The notes beneath the pieces are model-generated. The model had not been told where the DNA came from, did not search any database, and saw nothing but the letters and a program-made list of their open reading frames with translations. From NCBI GenBank assembly GCA_030430345.1, contig JAUIFT010000168.1, positions 1 to 6,452 of the forward strand: a stretch of 6,452 bases of DNA. The letters are read 5' to 3'. Position 1 is the first letter of the stretch. Every line of letters begins with the position of its first letter. The stretch is from Calditrichia bacterium. Lineage in GTDB: Bacteria; Calditrichota; Calditrichia; RBG-13-44-9; J042. Below, piece after piece: positions 1 to 6,452 of the stretch. Both the position numbers and the translations under genes were made by a program.

Positions 1-630
1 GCCGACCCGAATGTGCGCGTGATCGTGCTGAGTGGGGCAGGGGAGAAGACATTTTCCGCCGGCGGCGACATTCGCTATTTCGCCACGCTGAATACGGAAG
101 ACGCTTGCCGGAAAATGTCTCTGCGCATGCAGAAAATACTTGATGCATTTTACCGGGGGAAGGTACCGGTGATTGCCGCAGTCAACGGAAGCGCCTTCGG
201 TGGCGGCTGCGAAATACTAAGCGCCTGCCATATTCGAATTGCCGCAAACCATGCCCGTTTTTCCTTTCGCCAGGCGCCCAATGGCATTATTACCGGATGG
301 GGCGGCGGCCGGCGGCTATTTCGGCAAATTGCTAAGGGACAAGCACTGCGCCTCCTGCTTAGCGGCGAAACCATAAACGCTGATGCCGCCCGGGATATCG
401 GTTTAATTGAGTCGGTTACCAGTAGCGCTGAACTGATGCCTGAAACAATGGCATTAGCAGAAAAAATAGCTGCTCATCCCCCGGAAGCCGTGCAGGCATT
501 TCTCGCTTTGGCGGAAAAGTCAGATGTCTCCTTGACGGCGGAATTAGCGAATTTCGAAACCGGCCGCTTCACAACGCTCTGGCTGGGCGACCGCTTTCAA
601 ACTTTTCTGAAACAATTTCTTGAGAAATAA
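1..630 (+). CDS. Crotonase-fold enoyl-CoA hydratase/isomerase family protein, 5'-truncated
   Basis: This is the last 209 codons and the stop of a crotonase-superfamily gene that begins upstream of the window. The frame is open from base 1 and already reads like the family there (DPNVRVIVLSG), so the GTG at 13 is not taken as the start. Family members are usually about 255-260 residues, so roughly 45-50 are missing. Visible motifs, numbered from the first codon, are FSAGGDI (first oxyanion-hole loop, about 19-25) and GSAFGGGCE (second oxyanion-hole loop, about 63-71). Glu71 matches the first catalytic Glu of enoyl-CoA hydratases. In the block that normally reads PE...G..PG.GG, this protein has RQAPNGIITGWGGG, so the second catalytic Glu appears to be Gln91. 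Such proteins act on acyl-CoA thioesters, but with only one Glu it may be a decarboxylase, an isomerase or another crotonase activity. The family is certain; the substrate is unknown. It ends one base from the convergent propeller gene. Confidence 0.9.
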   Translation, partial: ADPNVRVIVLSGAGEKTFSAGGDIRYFATLNTEDACRKMSLRMQKILDAFYRGKVPVIAAVNGSAFGGGCEILSACHIRIAANHARFSFRQAPNGIITGWGGGRRLFRQIAKGQALRLLLSGETINADAARDIGLIESVTSSAELMPETMALAEKIAAHPPEAVQAFLALAEKSDVSLTAELANFETGRFTTLWLGDRFQTFLKQFLEK

Positions 631-631
631 G

Positions 632-1843
632 CTAACGAACATAAAGCATTTTATGGGTGTTCGCAAAATTGCTGGCGTTCAGTCGATAGAAGTAAATACC
701 GCCGGCGACCTGCTCGCCGGCATCATTCTTTCCATTCCAGGTGACGGTATAATTTCCCGGAGCGCGATGTTCATTCAGCAGCGTTTTCACCAGGCGTCCA
801 CTGCTATCGTAAATCATCAATTTTACAAAATCGGCCACTGCCATCTGAAACCCGATATGCGTCACTGGGTTAAATGGATTAGGATAATTCTGATGCAGAT
901 TGAAGCGGGCTGGCGCTGCGTCCGGGGAACGGTCTAGAGCGGTCGGTGAAAAGATAATCATGCGCAGCGCTCCGGGGTTGTTTAGCTCGGAGATGAATAG
1001 CGTGTCCCCGGTTACGGAAGCGGCGATGCCGTTCGGGGCGTCAAAAGTCGCCTGATCCGCCGGACCGTCCTGGGTGCCGATCTGCCCGGTTCCCGCCAGC
1101 GTATCTATCACGCCATCCAGACTGACGCGGTGTACCAGCGGCTGGCTGGAATTGCCAGTGAGATATAACTCGCCATTGGCGTAAGCGATATGCCCAATGT
1201 TAAAGGGGTGACGCGGGGAAGTGGGGAGCTGTGCCAGCAGGCTGATATTACCTTCCGGCGTAATTTTGAACAATCGGGCGTCACCAATGTTTGGTGCATA
1301 AAGATTGCCGGCTTCATCAATCGCCAGGCTGACCGGCACATTCAGGCCGTTATTGTTGACAAACACATTGGTGGCGCCGCTACTATCTACTTCATAAATC
1401 GTTCGACCATTTCCCGGGAAACCCGCGCCGTAATGGGAAACATAAATATCACCGCTGGCCCGGTTGACCACCACGCCGGAGGGGCCGGTAGTAACCGTCG
1501 CCAAACGGTTGACGGTGACGGACGGCAGCAGGGAAATTTGATAGAGTCCCTGGTTATTGAATGTGCTTACGTAAAGCCGCCCAGCCAGATCGTAATCCAT
1601 GTCAATCGGACCGTTTAAACCGCTGGTGAAAATACTGGTAGAGCCATCCATTTGAATCTTAAAGATGCGCGAGCCATCATAACCTTCGGTACCATAAAGG
1701 GTGCCATCCGGGGTCATTAGCAAGCCATCAAGGGAAAGCGCGCCGTCCAACGTCAGGGTTTCCACCCGGACGTTTTGCGCAAATAAATTGATGCTGAAAA
1801 TGATAAAAATAATGCCAAGCCAAAATCGGTATTGAACATTCAT
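632..1843 (-). CDS. Secreted NHL/SMP-30-like beta-propeller protein with T9SS type A (FlgD-like) C-terminal sorting domain
   Basis: This predicted exported protein has 403 residues. Residues 1-23 form a signal peptide (short polar N-region, hydrophobic core LGIIFIIFSINLF, then AQ). Residues about 24-300 carry repeated NHL/SGL-type blades, for example PDGTLYGTEG, LAGRLYVSTF, ASGDIYVSHY, AGNLYAPNIG, NGELYLTGN and TGDTLFISE, which suggests a roughly six-bladed propeller. A typical NHL segment (AGTGQIGTQDGPADQATF) precedes the last blade. Residues 314-403 form the C-terminal domain: NYPNPFNP, then LMIYDSSGRLVKTL, WNGKNDAGEQVAGGIYFYRL and a KMLYVR end, matching FlgD-Ig/T9SS type A sorting domains. 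Secretion to the surface or medium is inferred from these. The ligand or enzymatic activity is unknown. The Met at 1843 was chosen over one 17 codons upstream (1894): it starts the signal peptide cleanly and has a GAAAGG site 7 bases upstream, whereas the 1894 start has no well-spaced site. The gene lies downstream of the AraC-type gene on the same strand. Confidence 0.9.
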   Translation of the reverse strand: MNVQYRFWLGIIFIIFSINLFAQNVRVETLTLDGALSLDGLLMTPDGTLYGTEGYDGSRIFKIQMDGSTSIFTSGLNGPIDMDYDLAGRLYVSTFNNQGLYQISLLPSVTVNRLATVTTGPSGVVVNRASGDIYVSHYGAGFPGNGRTIYEVDSSGATNVFVNNNGLNVPVSLAIDEAGNLYAPNIGDARLFKITPEGNISLLAQLPTSPRHPFNIGHIAYANGELYLTGNSSQPLVHRVSLDGVIDTLAGTGQIGTQDGPADQATFDAPNGIAASVTGDTLFISELNNPGALRMIIFSPTALDRSPDAAPARFNLHQNYPNPFNPVTHIGFQMAVADFVKLMIYDSSGRLVKTLLNEHRAPGNYTVTWNGKNDAGEQVAGGIYFYRLNASNFANTHKMLYVR

Positions 1844-1850
1844 ACAAAGG

Positions 1851-1856
1851 CCTTTC
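1851..1856 (-). promoter_or_regulatory. Ribosome binding site of the propeller gene
   Basis: On the minus strand the sequence reads GAAAGG, then seven bases, then ATG. This site supports the start at 1843 rather than 1894. It lies within a 10-base palindrome (AAAGGCCTTT, 1846-1855) and overlaps the proximal arm of a larger inverted repeat, so its accessibility may depend on RNA folding. Confidence 0.6.
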
Positions 1857-1908
1857 GCTTGAATGAGTGATTTGTTTTTCCGGAAAATGCGCATTTCCGC
1901 AGCGAAAG
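1852..1908 (-). repeat. Nested inverted repeats in the leader of the propeller gene
   Basis: An outer perfect 8-base inverted repeat (CTTTCGCT at 1852-1859, AGCGAAAG at 1901-1908) encloses an inner 6-base hairpin (CGGAAA at 1881-1886, TTTCCG at 1894-1899, 7-base loop). In the minus-strand transcript the outer arm nearest the gene contains most of the ribosome binding site, so pairing could hide it. The same symmetry could instead be a DNA operator. The inner hairpin is followed on the minus strand by an A-rich stretch, not a T-run, so it is not a typical intrinsic terminator for the AraC gene. The repeats are seen directly; any function is inferred. Confidence 0.4.
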
Positions 1909-1941
1909 TCGCCCGTTCTCAAGAGTGCGAACCTGTAAAAG

Positions 1942-3075
1942 TTATCCGGACATCTGTTCTTCGCGGGATTTCATATAAGCCATGGGGGTCTGGCGGGTCA
2001 ATTTTTTGAAGGCGGTATTGAAAGCGGTTTTCGAATTAAAGCCGGCTTCGAAAGCGATTGCCAGCAGGGTGATGTTTTCATTTCGTTCCTCGCCGGCGAG
2101 CATCTTAAATTCCGCTACCCGGTAACTGTTGATAAAATCGAAGAAATTCATCGCAAATTTTTCATTGATCAGCCGGGAGAGGTCGCGGGGATGAATAGCC
2201 ATTAATTCCGCGAGGCGGGAGAGGGTCAGCTTGCTGTCCAAATAGGGCTTTTCCGCGGCCATCAGTTTTTCCAGGCGTTGCTGCAAATTTATCAGCGTTT
2301 CCTCCGATAAGGAGGAATTCTCATACTTCCGGCGCTGGTCCTCCGGGGGGAGCTTAAATATCTCCTGGCGGGTCATGGCAAAATAGGCGAGAATAAAGGT
2401 AGTAAAAGAGAGGCAGACCCAGGAAAAATTGTAATTGAGGAAGGAGAGGTCGGGCAAAAACGGCAGATAGGGATACATCGTGGCATAGAGCCAGGAAAGC
2501 CAGGAAAGCGCCGCCAGGGCAAAAAAAGTCTGCAGATATCTAAAGTTTTCCTGGAAGGAAGCATGATTGGGCAGCGCACGGCGGTGCTCTGTGAGCAAGC
2601 GGTAACTGATCCACAAATAAATCGCCATCTGCCCCAACGCAATAAAGCTGATGTAAGGCACTTCCCATAAATCCATGGTCATCAGGCGGTGGAAGTATAC
2701 CTCCCGGGGTTCCAGCAGGTACAGTGCCATCAGGAGAAAGTGCCCGGCGGCGGGAAGAAAATGCACCCACCAGCGGGAAAATCCTTTCGGCGGTTTGTTC
2801 AGTAAAGTGCAGATATAGAAATAAAAAATCGGGCCATAGAGGAGCAGAGGAATATCCGGCAGCAGGAACAAGTGCGGATAGGTGCGCCAGATAGAAACGC
2901 CTTCCGCATAGACCAGCCGGCTGAAAAGCACCAGGGAAATCAGCAGAATAAACACCGCCAGAATGCGGTTCGCCGGACGGTTGCGGTCGCGGATGCGGTT
3001 GATTGCCACAGCAAGAACCAGGCCCTGGATAGCGCCAAAGAAAATAATTAAAGATAAAAATGTTATGCCGGTCAT
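1942..3075 (-). CDS. Membrane-anchored AraC-family transcriptional regulator with about seven transmembrane helices
   Basis: This 377-residue protein has a multi-helix membrane domain fused to an AraC/XylS DNA-binding domain. Hydrophobic segments lie near residues 5-25, 37-57, 69-92, 103-122, 140-161, 183-207 and 213-234. No large soluble loop separates them, so the signal is probably sensed in or at the membrane. A charged linker (about 235-275) leads to the DNA-binding domain (276-377). Its first helix-turn-helix is around LTLSRLAELMAIHPRDLSRL. The second holds the family signature AFEAGFNSKTAFNTAFKKLT followed by TPMAYMK. The start at 3075 was chosen over one 40 codons upstream (3195) because AGGAG sits 7 bases before it and the membrane domain begins directly. 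The fold class and DNA binding are well supported; ligand and targets are unknown. It is divergent from the kinase operon and upstream of the exported propeller gene, either of which it could regulate. Confidence 0.92.
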   Translation of the reverse strand: MTGITFLSLIIFFGAIQGLVLAVAINRIRDRNRPANRILAVFILLISLVLFSRLVYAEGVSIWRTYPHLFLLPDIPLLLYGPIFYFYICTLLNKPPKGFSRWWVHFLPAAGHFLLMALYLLEPREVYFHRLMTMDLWEVPYISFIALGQMAIYLWISYRLLTEHRRALPNHASFQENFRYLQTFFALAALSWLSWLYATMYPYLPFLPDLSFLNYNFSWVCLSFTTFILAYFAMTRQEIFKLPPEDQRRKYENSSLSEETLINLQQRLEKLMAAEKPYLDSKLTLSRLAELMAIHPRDLSRLINEKFAMNFFDFINSYRVAEFKMLAGEERNENITLLAIAFEAGFNSKTAFNTAFKKLTRQTPMAYMKSREEQMSG

Positions 3076-3215
3076 TGAAAAACTCCTGCTGTAAGCAAAA
3101 ATGGTAATCAGAATATTTTCACCAGAGATAGCTTCTATATTTACCCTGTTTCCGTAAAAAAGTGCCATTCGGCCTGATTTTTGTTTATTATTCATAGGAT
3201 AAAACCTGAGGAAAT
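3076..3215. promoter_or_regulatory. Divergent intergenic region between the AraC-type gene and the kinase operon
   Basis: These 140 AT-rich bases separate the two divergent start codons and should carry promoters for both transcription units. No convincing pair of -35 and -10 boxes stands out. The best minus-strand candidate is TTTTTT, 16 bases, then TATAGA, with a weak -35. No clear sigma-54 box or strong inverted repeat was found. That promoters lie here is inferred from gene orientation, not from a recognised motif. Confidence 0.4.
3083..3087 (-). promoter_or_regulatory. Ribosome binding site of the AraC-type gene
   Basis: The minus strand reads AGGAG, then seven bases (TTTTTCA), then ATG at 3075. 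This strong, well-spaced site decides the start and makes the extension back to 3195 unlikely. Confidence 0.8.
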
Positions 3216-5090
3216 ATGGCTGAGCAGGGATACAAAAATCGCCTTCAGATTCAAATTACCGCTTATTTTATATTGGGGATTGTCCTGGCCATTAACATCA
3301 TTGCTTGGTTATTGTATTTTCAGACGGAGCGATATTTTGACGAAAACCTCGGAAAGCATCTGGTAGGTATCGCCCAATCAGCAGCGGATTTAATGGAGGC
3401 GGACTTATTAGAATTTATTGCCCCGGGGGATGAACAAGGCGCTCTCTATCAATCGTTTCAAAAAACATTGCTAACATTCCGCGACGATTTTCAAGTAAGC
3501 CGGGTTTATGTGATTGACGAGGCTTATCAATTGTTAATCGACACCCAGCCAGGAAGTATCACCGGCAGCGATATTCCTTACCTGCAATCCAGCCTTGTTG
3601 AACTAGAAAAAACAAAAGCGAATGAAGCATTATACACCACTCTCTACCGTGGCGCGGACGGAAATTTATATAAATCCGCTTTTGCACCAATCCTGGATAA
3701 TCGCCAACAAATAAACGCCATTGCCTGTGTAGATGCCAGCCCTGATTACCTGCAAGTTATTGATCAGATGCGTAACGCTATTATTTACATTAACTTGATT
3801 AGTTTAATTGTCTCCGTATTAATCGGTGTTCTTTTGGCTCGTTCGATCGTAAATCCGGTAACGAAACTGGTTAATATTGCCCGTCGGATTAGCAAAGGCG
3901 ATCTGACTCAATCTGTAGAAATTACCGTAAAGAATGAGATTGGCTTTCTGGGACAAGTCGTCAATGAAATGCAGGATAATATTAAAGCCCAGCAAGAAAA
4001 ATTGGAATCCCTGAAATATTTGGCGGAAACCCGCGCGGATACTTTACAATCTTATAATGATTATATTCTGCAAAGTATTGACAATGGCATTTTAACGACC
4101 GACCTGAGCGGGAAAATTACCGTGTTCAATACCGAAGCAGCGCGAATTTTGAAAACGAACGGTAAGAGTGTTGGCAAACATTATCAGGAAGTTTTCGACC
4201 AAACACATCCTTTTCATAAAATACTGGAAACTATCCCGGAGCAATTGCCTGCGAAATACGTTATGGAAGCAGAACTGGCTTATCCGGAGCCGATGCCTGT
4301 TACTTTTCAGGTATCCTGGCTGCGGGATGCCGATCAAGCGGTAATTGGCACGAATTGGGTGTTAACCGATGTCAGTGAATTACAGAAACTGCAAAGGACT
4401 GTCCAGGAAAAGGAACAAATGGCATATCTCGGAATGTTGTCCGCGGCGGTTGCTCATGAAATACGGAATCCCTTAAATTCTATTGAGTTATTCATGGGGT
4501 TGATGAAACGCCAGGCATCGAAGAATCCCCAGCAAGTAACAACCATTCAGAAAGTACGTACAGAAATACGCGCACTGAACCGGATCGTAACCGATTTTTT
4601 AGTATTTGCCCGTAGCCCGAAAATCGAGCGGAGAACATTGCTGTTATCGCGATTGTTGCAGGAAGCTATCTTATTGGCGGAAGAAGCCATCCGCGAAAAG
4701 CAAATCACCGTGCAGTTCAATCTGCCGGATAAAAAAATCTTTATTGACGGCGATTTCCCGCAATTAAAACAAGCAATGTTAAACCTTTTCTTGAATGCTG
4801 TTCAGTCTATGCCAACAGCAGGGATATTAACAATTACCGCTACAGAAATTTGGTCGGCAGGATCTTCCCAAATTAAAATTGTTATCAGCGATAGCGGAAA
4901 AGGTATTGCCCGAAAAGACTTACCCAAGATATTCCAACCTTTTTATTCCACCCGCAACCAGGGCACTGGATTGGGACTGGCTATTGTGAAAAACATCGTT
5001 CAGGCACATCTTGGTACGATTGTTGTCAATAGCAAAATAGGAAAGGGCACCGATGTTGTTATCGAATTACCGAAGGCCGCAGGAGCGTAA
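3216..5090 (+). CDS. Membrane sensor histidine kinase (Cache-HAMP-PAS-HisKA-HATPase), NtrC-system type
   Basis: This 624-residue inner-membrane kinase is complete. TM1 spans about 13-35. Residues 36-186 are a periplasmic sensor resembling a Cache domain (YVIDEAYQLLIDT, then YKSAFAPI and ACVDASPDY). TM2 spans 187-208. A HAMP linker (about 209-262) and a coiled coil follow, then a PAS domain (about 279-390; DNGILTTDLSGKITVFN). The HisKA segment carries the phosphoacceptor His414 in AHEIRNPLNS. The ATPase domain has the N box (Asn527), G1 box DSGKG (559-563), F box FQPFYST and G2 box GTGLGL (583-588), so it looks active. The dimerization motif is HPK4/NtrB-like, the class that pairs with NtrC-type regulators. 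GAGG lies four bases before the ATG, slightly close. Its stop codon abuts the start of the sigma-54 regulator, its presumed partner. The ligand is unknown. It resembles AtoS/ZraS-type kinases in layout, but no specific orthology is claimed. Confidence 0.95.
   Translation: MAEQGYKNRLQIQITAYFILGIVLAINIIAWLLYFQTERYFDENLGKHLVGIAQSAADLMEADLLEFIAPGDEQGALYQSFQKTLLTFRDDFQVSRVYVIDEAYQLLIDTQPGSITGSDIPYLQSSLVELEKTKANEALYTTLYRGADGNLYKSAFAPILDNRQQINAIACVDASPDYLQVIDQMRNAIIYINLISLIVSVLIGVLLARSIVNPVTKLVNIARRISKGDLTQSVEITVKNEIGFLGQVVNEMQDNIKAQQEKLESLKYLAETRADTLQSYNDYILQSIDNGILTTDLSGKITVFNTEAARILKTNGKSVGKHYQEVFDQTHPFHKILETIPEQLPAKYVMEAELAYPEPMPVTFQVSWLRDADQAVIGTNWVLTDVSELQKLQRTVQEKEQMAYLGMLSAAVAHEIRNPLNSIELFMGLMKRQASKNPQQVTTIQKVRTEIRALNRIVTDFLVFARSPKIERRTLLLSRLLQEAILLAEEAIREKQITVQFNLPDKKIFIDGDFPQLKQAMLNLFLNAVQSMPTAGILTITATEIWSAGSSQIKIVISDSGKGIARKDLPKIFQPFYSTRNQGTGLGLAIVKNIVQAHLGTIVVNSKIGKGTDVVIELPKAAGA
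5081..5085 (+). promoter_or_regulatory. Ribosome binding site of the response regulator, inside the kinase gene
   Basis: AGGAG lies within the last codons of the kinase gene, five bases before the regulator's ATG. The kinase stop TAA (5088-5090) directly precedes that ATG, an arrangement expected to couple translation of the two proteins. Confidence 0.75.
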
Positions 5091-6452
5091 ATGGGCAAAA
5101 TATTGATTGTCGACGATCATCAACATACCACCGAGGCAATTTTACAGATTGTCCGCGAAAAACAATTATCCGGCTTAACGGCCCATAGCGGGGAAGAGGG
5201 ATATGCGCTCTTTAAAAGCAATTCGGTGGATGCAGTCATTACCGATATGAAAATGCCCGGCATGTCCGGTTTGGCTTTCCTGAAGTTGTTACGGGATATA
5301 GACCCGGATATACCGGTGATCGTAATAACCGCTTTTGGCACCGTGGAAAATGCTGTGGAAGCAATGAAATATGGCGCAGTCGATTATGTCTCCAAACCCT
5401 TTTCCGTAGAAGAAATTGAGCTAAAATTGGAAAAGGCGCTTCGCGCCAGGCTGATGGCAGACAGTGATAAAATTCCAGAAACTTTCGGAGAAAATTGGGA
5501 TAATAACCGATCCTCAAAGTTTATGGATATGATCGGCAAGAGTCCGGAAATGCAAACGGTTTTTAACACTATCGAAAAAGTGGCGGGCGCCAGTTCCTCG
5601 GTATTAATTTTAGGTGAGAGTGGCACCGGCAAGGAATTAATTGCCCGGGCGATTCATCAGCAAAGCCCCCGAAATGCGGAACCCTTTGTAAAAATCAACT
5701 GTGCAGCGCTGGCCGATGGCGTTCTGGAAAGTGAACTTTTTGGTCATGAAAAAGGCGCTTTTACTGGAGCAATTAAAAGAAAAATCGGAAAGTTTGAATT
5801 GGCCCATCAGGGTACTCTTTTTTTAGACGAAATTGGCACCATTTCGGCAAATGTACAAATAAGACTTCTTCAGGTCTTACAGGAAAGATTCATTCAACGA
5901 GTTGGAGGAGAGGCCAATATCCCTTTGGATTTAAGGGTTATTGCGGCTACAAACTTCAATTTAAAAGAAGGTGTAAAATCGGGAATTTTTAGGGAAGATC
6001 TTTTTTATCGCCTCAATGTATTTCAAATTGAAATACCTCCTTTACGAGAACGAAAAGAAGATATTCCCTTCCTTTGCCAAGCTTTGTTAAAAAAACTGAA
6101 CTTCCAATATGGGAAAAATATTAGTGATCTTTCATCCGAAGTTAAAAGTATTTTTCATGCTCATAATTGGCCTGGAAACGTAAGAGAATTAGAAAATATA
6201 ATCGAAAGAGCTTATGTTCTTGAGAGTAATAGTACAATTGGTCCGGCTAATATTCCAAACGATCTTGGAGGAACCTCTAGGGCCATCAATTTAATTTCTC
6301 CCCTAGTTAAGAAAGGGGTTGGATTGGCCCAAGCCCGAAAAGAAGCAACGGAAGCCTTTGAAAAAAGATACTTAACAGATCTTCTTATCGCTCATCATGG
6401 AAAAGTGGGATCAATGGCAAAGGAAGCTGAGGTAAGTGTTAGGCAATTACAT
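5091..6452 (+). CDS. NtrC-family sigma-54-dependent response regulator, 3'-truncated
   Basis: 454 codons are open to the window edge with no stop. The receiver domain (about 1-120) has acidic residues Asp8 and Asp9, phosphoacceptor Asp52 (TDMKMPG), Thr80 and Lys102 (SKPF). After a linker, the AAA+ domain begins near residue 146 (MIGKSPEM). It has Walker A GESGTGKE (175-182), the sigma-54-contacting loop GAFTGA (222-227), Walker B LFLDE with Asp246 and Glu247, and the arginine-finger region FREDLFYRLN (Arg301 and Arg307). The NWPGNVREL motif closes the domain. The C-terminus (about 424 on) enters a Fis-type helix-turn-helix (GKVGSMAKEAEVSVRQL) cut by the edge, probably lacking only some 10-20 residues. 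All key residues are present, so phosphorylation by the upstream kinase should drive sigma-54 RNA polymerase open-complex formation. Targets are unknown. Codon use changes markedly after about 5770 (AGA/AGG, CTT and CCT become common), although the protein stays family-like throughout. Confidence 0.95.
   Translation, partial: MGKILIVDDHQHTTEAILQIVREKQLSGLTAHSGEEGYALFKSNSVDAVITDMKMPGMSGLAFLKLLRDIDPDIPVIVITAFGTVENAVEAMKYGAVDYVSKPFSVEEIELKLEKALRARLMADSDKIPETFGENWDNNRSSKFMDMIGKSPEMQTVFNTIEKVAGASSSVLILGESGTGKELIARAIHQQSPRNAEPFVKINCAALADGVLESELFGHEKGAFTGAIKRKIGKFELAHQGTLFLDEIGTISANVQIRLLQVLQERFIQRVGGEANIPLDLRVIAATNFNLKEGVKSGIFREDLFYRLNVFQIEIPPLRERKEDIPFLCQALLKKLNFQYGKNISDLSSEVKSIFHAHNWPGNVRELENIIERAYVLESNSTIGPANIPNDLGGTSRAINLISPLVKKGVGLAQARKEATEAFEKRYLTDLLIAHHGKVGSMAKEAEVSVRQLH

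Noticed and set aside
615..628. A small palindrome (ATTTC/GAAAT) at the end of the crotonase gene as a possible terminator
   Set aside because: The stem is five AT-rich pairs with no following T-run, too weak to call a terminator.
620..937. A 105-codon open frame on the + strand overlapping the crotonase end and the sorting domain
   Set aside because: It lies antisense to the conserved sorting-domain coding sequence and shows no recognisable motif, so it is best explained as a chance open frame.
1190..1618. A 142-codon open frame on the + strand inside the propeller gene
   Set aside because: It is antisense to a well-supported protein with clear domains, its translation resembles no family I recognise, and it has no context of its own.
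1844..1894. An in-frame upstream ATG (1894) that would add 17 residues to the propeller protein
   Set aside because: It would put a charged extension before the signal peptide and lacks a well-spaced ribosome binding site, while the ATG at 1843 has both a clean signal peptide and GAAAGG at 7 bases.
1881..1899. The CGGAAA/TTTCCG hairpin as an intrinsic terminator of the AraC-type gene
   Set aside because: In the minus-strand transcript it is followed by an A-rich stretch instead of a U-run, and the stem is short.
3150..3167. A TGGCAC on the minus strand resembling the -24 element of a sigma-54 promoter
   Set aside because: The required GC of the -12 element is absent at the right spacing (TACGG instead of a TTGC-like box).
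3076..3195. An in-frame upstream ATG (3195) that would add 40 residues to the AraC-type protein
   Set aside because: The strong AGGAG site lies directly before the ATG at 3075, and the added stretch would fill nearly the whole divergent promoter region.

Overview
The window holds five protein-coding genes, two of them cut by its edges. No RNA gene, mobile element or CRISPR array was seen. The best taxonomic clue is the exported protein encoded at 632-1843. It ends in a FlgD-like / type IX secretion (T9SS) type A sorting domain with the 'NYPNPFNP' signature. That domain is typical of the Fibrobacteres-Chlorobi-Bacteroidetes (FCB) superphylum and allied lineages, including Calditrichota, KSB1-like, Ignavibacteria and Marinimicrobia bacteria. 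A 7TM-AraC regulator and an NtrC-type two-component system fit such a bacterium. Genus or species cannot be assigned from the sequence alone.

Layout. 1-630 (+) is the 3' part of a crotonase-fold (enoyl-CoA hydratase/isomerase family) gene. It converges, with one base between, on 632-1843 (-), a secreted beta-propeller protein with the C-terminal sorting domain. Upstream of that on the same strand, across a 98-base gap containing nested inverted repeats, is 1942-3075 (-), a membrane-anchored AraC-family regulator with about seven transmembrane helices. A 140-base divergent intergenic region follows. Then comes a two-component operon on the + strand: a Cache-HAMP-PAS sensor histidine kinase (3216-5090), followed with no spacer by an NtrC-family sigma-54-dependent response regulator (5091 to beyond 6452).

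How the genes work together. The kinase (HPK4/NtrB-like catalytic core) and the regulator (receiver, AAA+ with GAFTGA, Fis-type HTH) are almost certainly a cognate pair that senses an extracytoplasmic signal and drives sigma-54 promoters. The AraC-type protein may sense a membrane signal itself and control the exported propeller gene, the kinase operon or both. This is inference from gene order only. The crotonase belongs to acyl-CoA metabolism, and its transcription unit begins outside the window.

The most notable irregularities are three. Codon use shifts sharply inside the sigma-54 regulator at about 5770. A leader inverted repeat overlaps the ribosome binding site of the propeller gene. 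The crotonase appears to have Gln in place of the second catalytic Glu. I found no convincing evidence of a wholly new biological system here.
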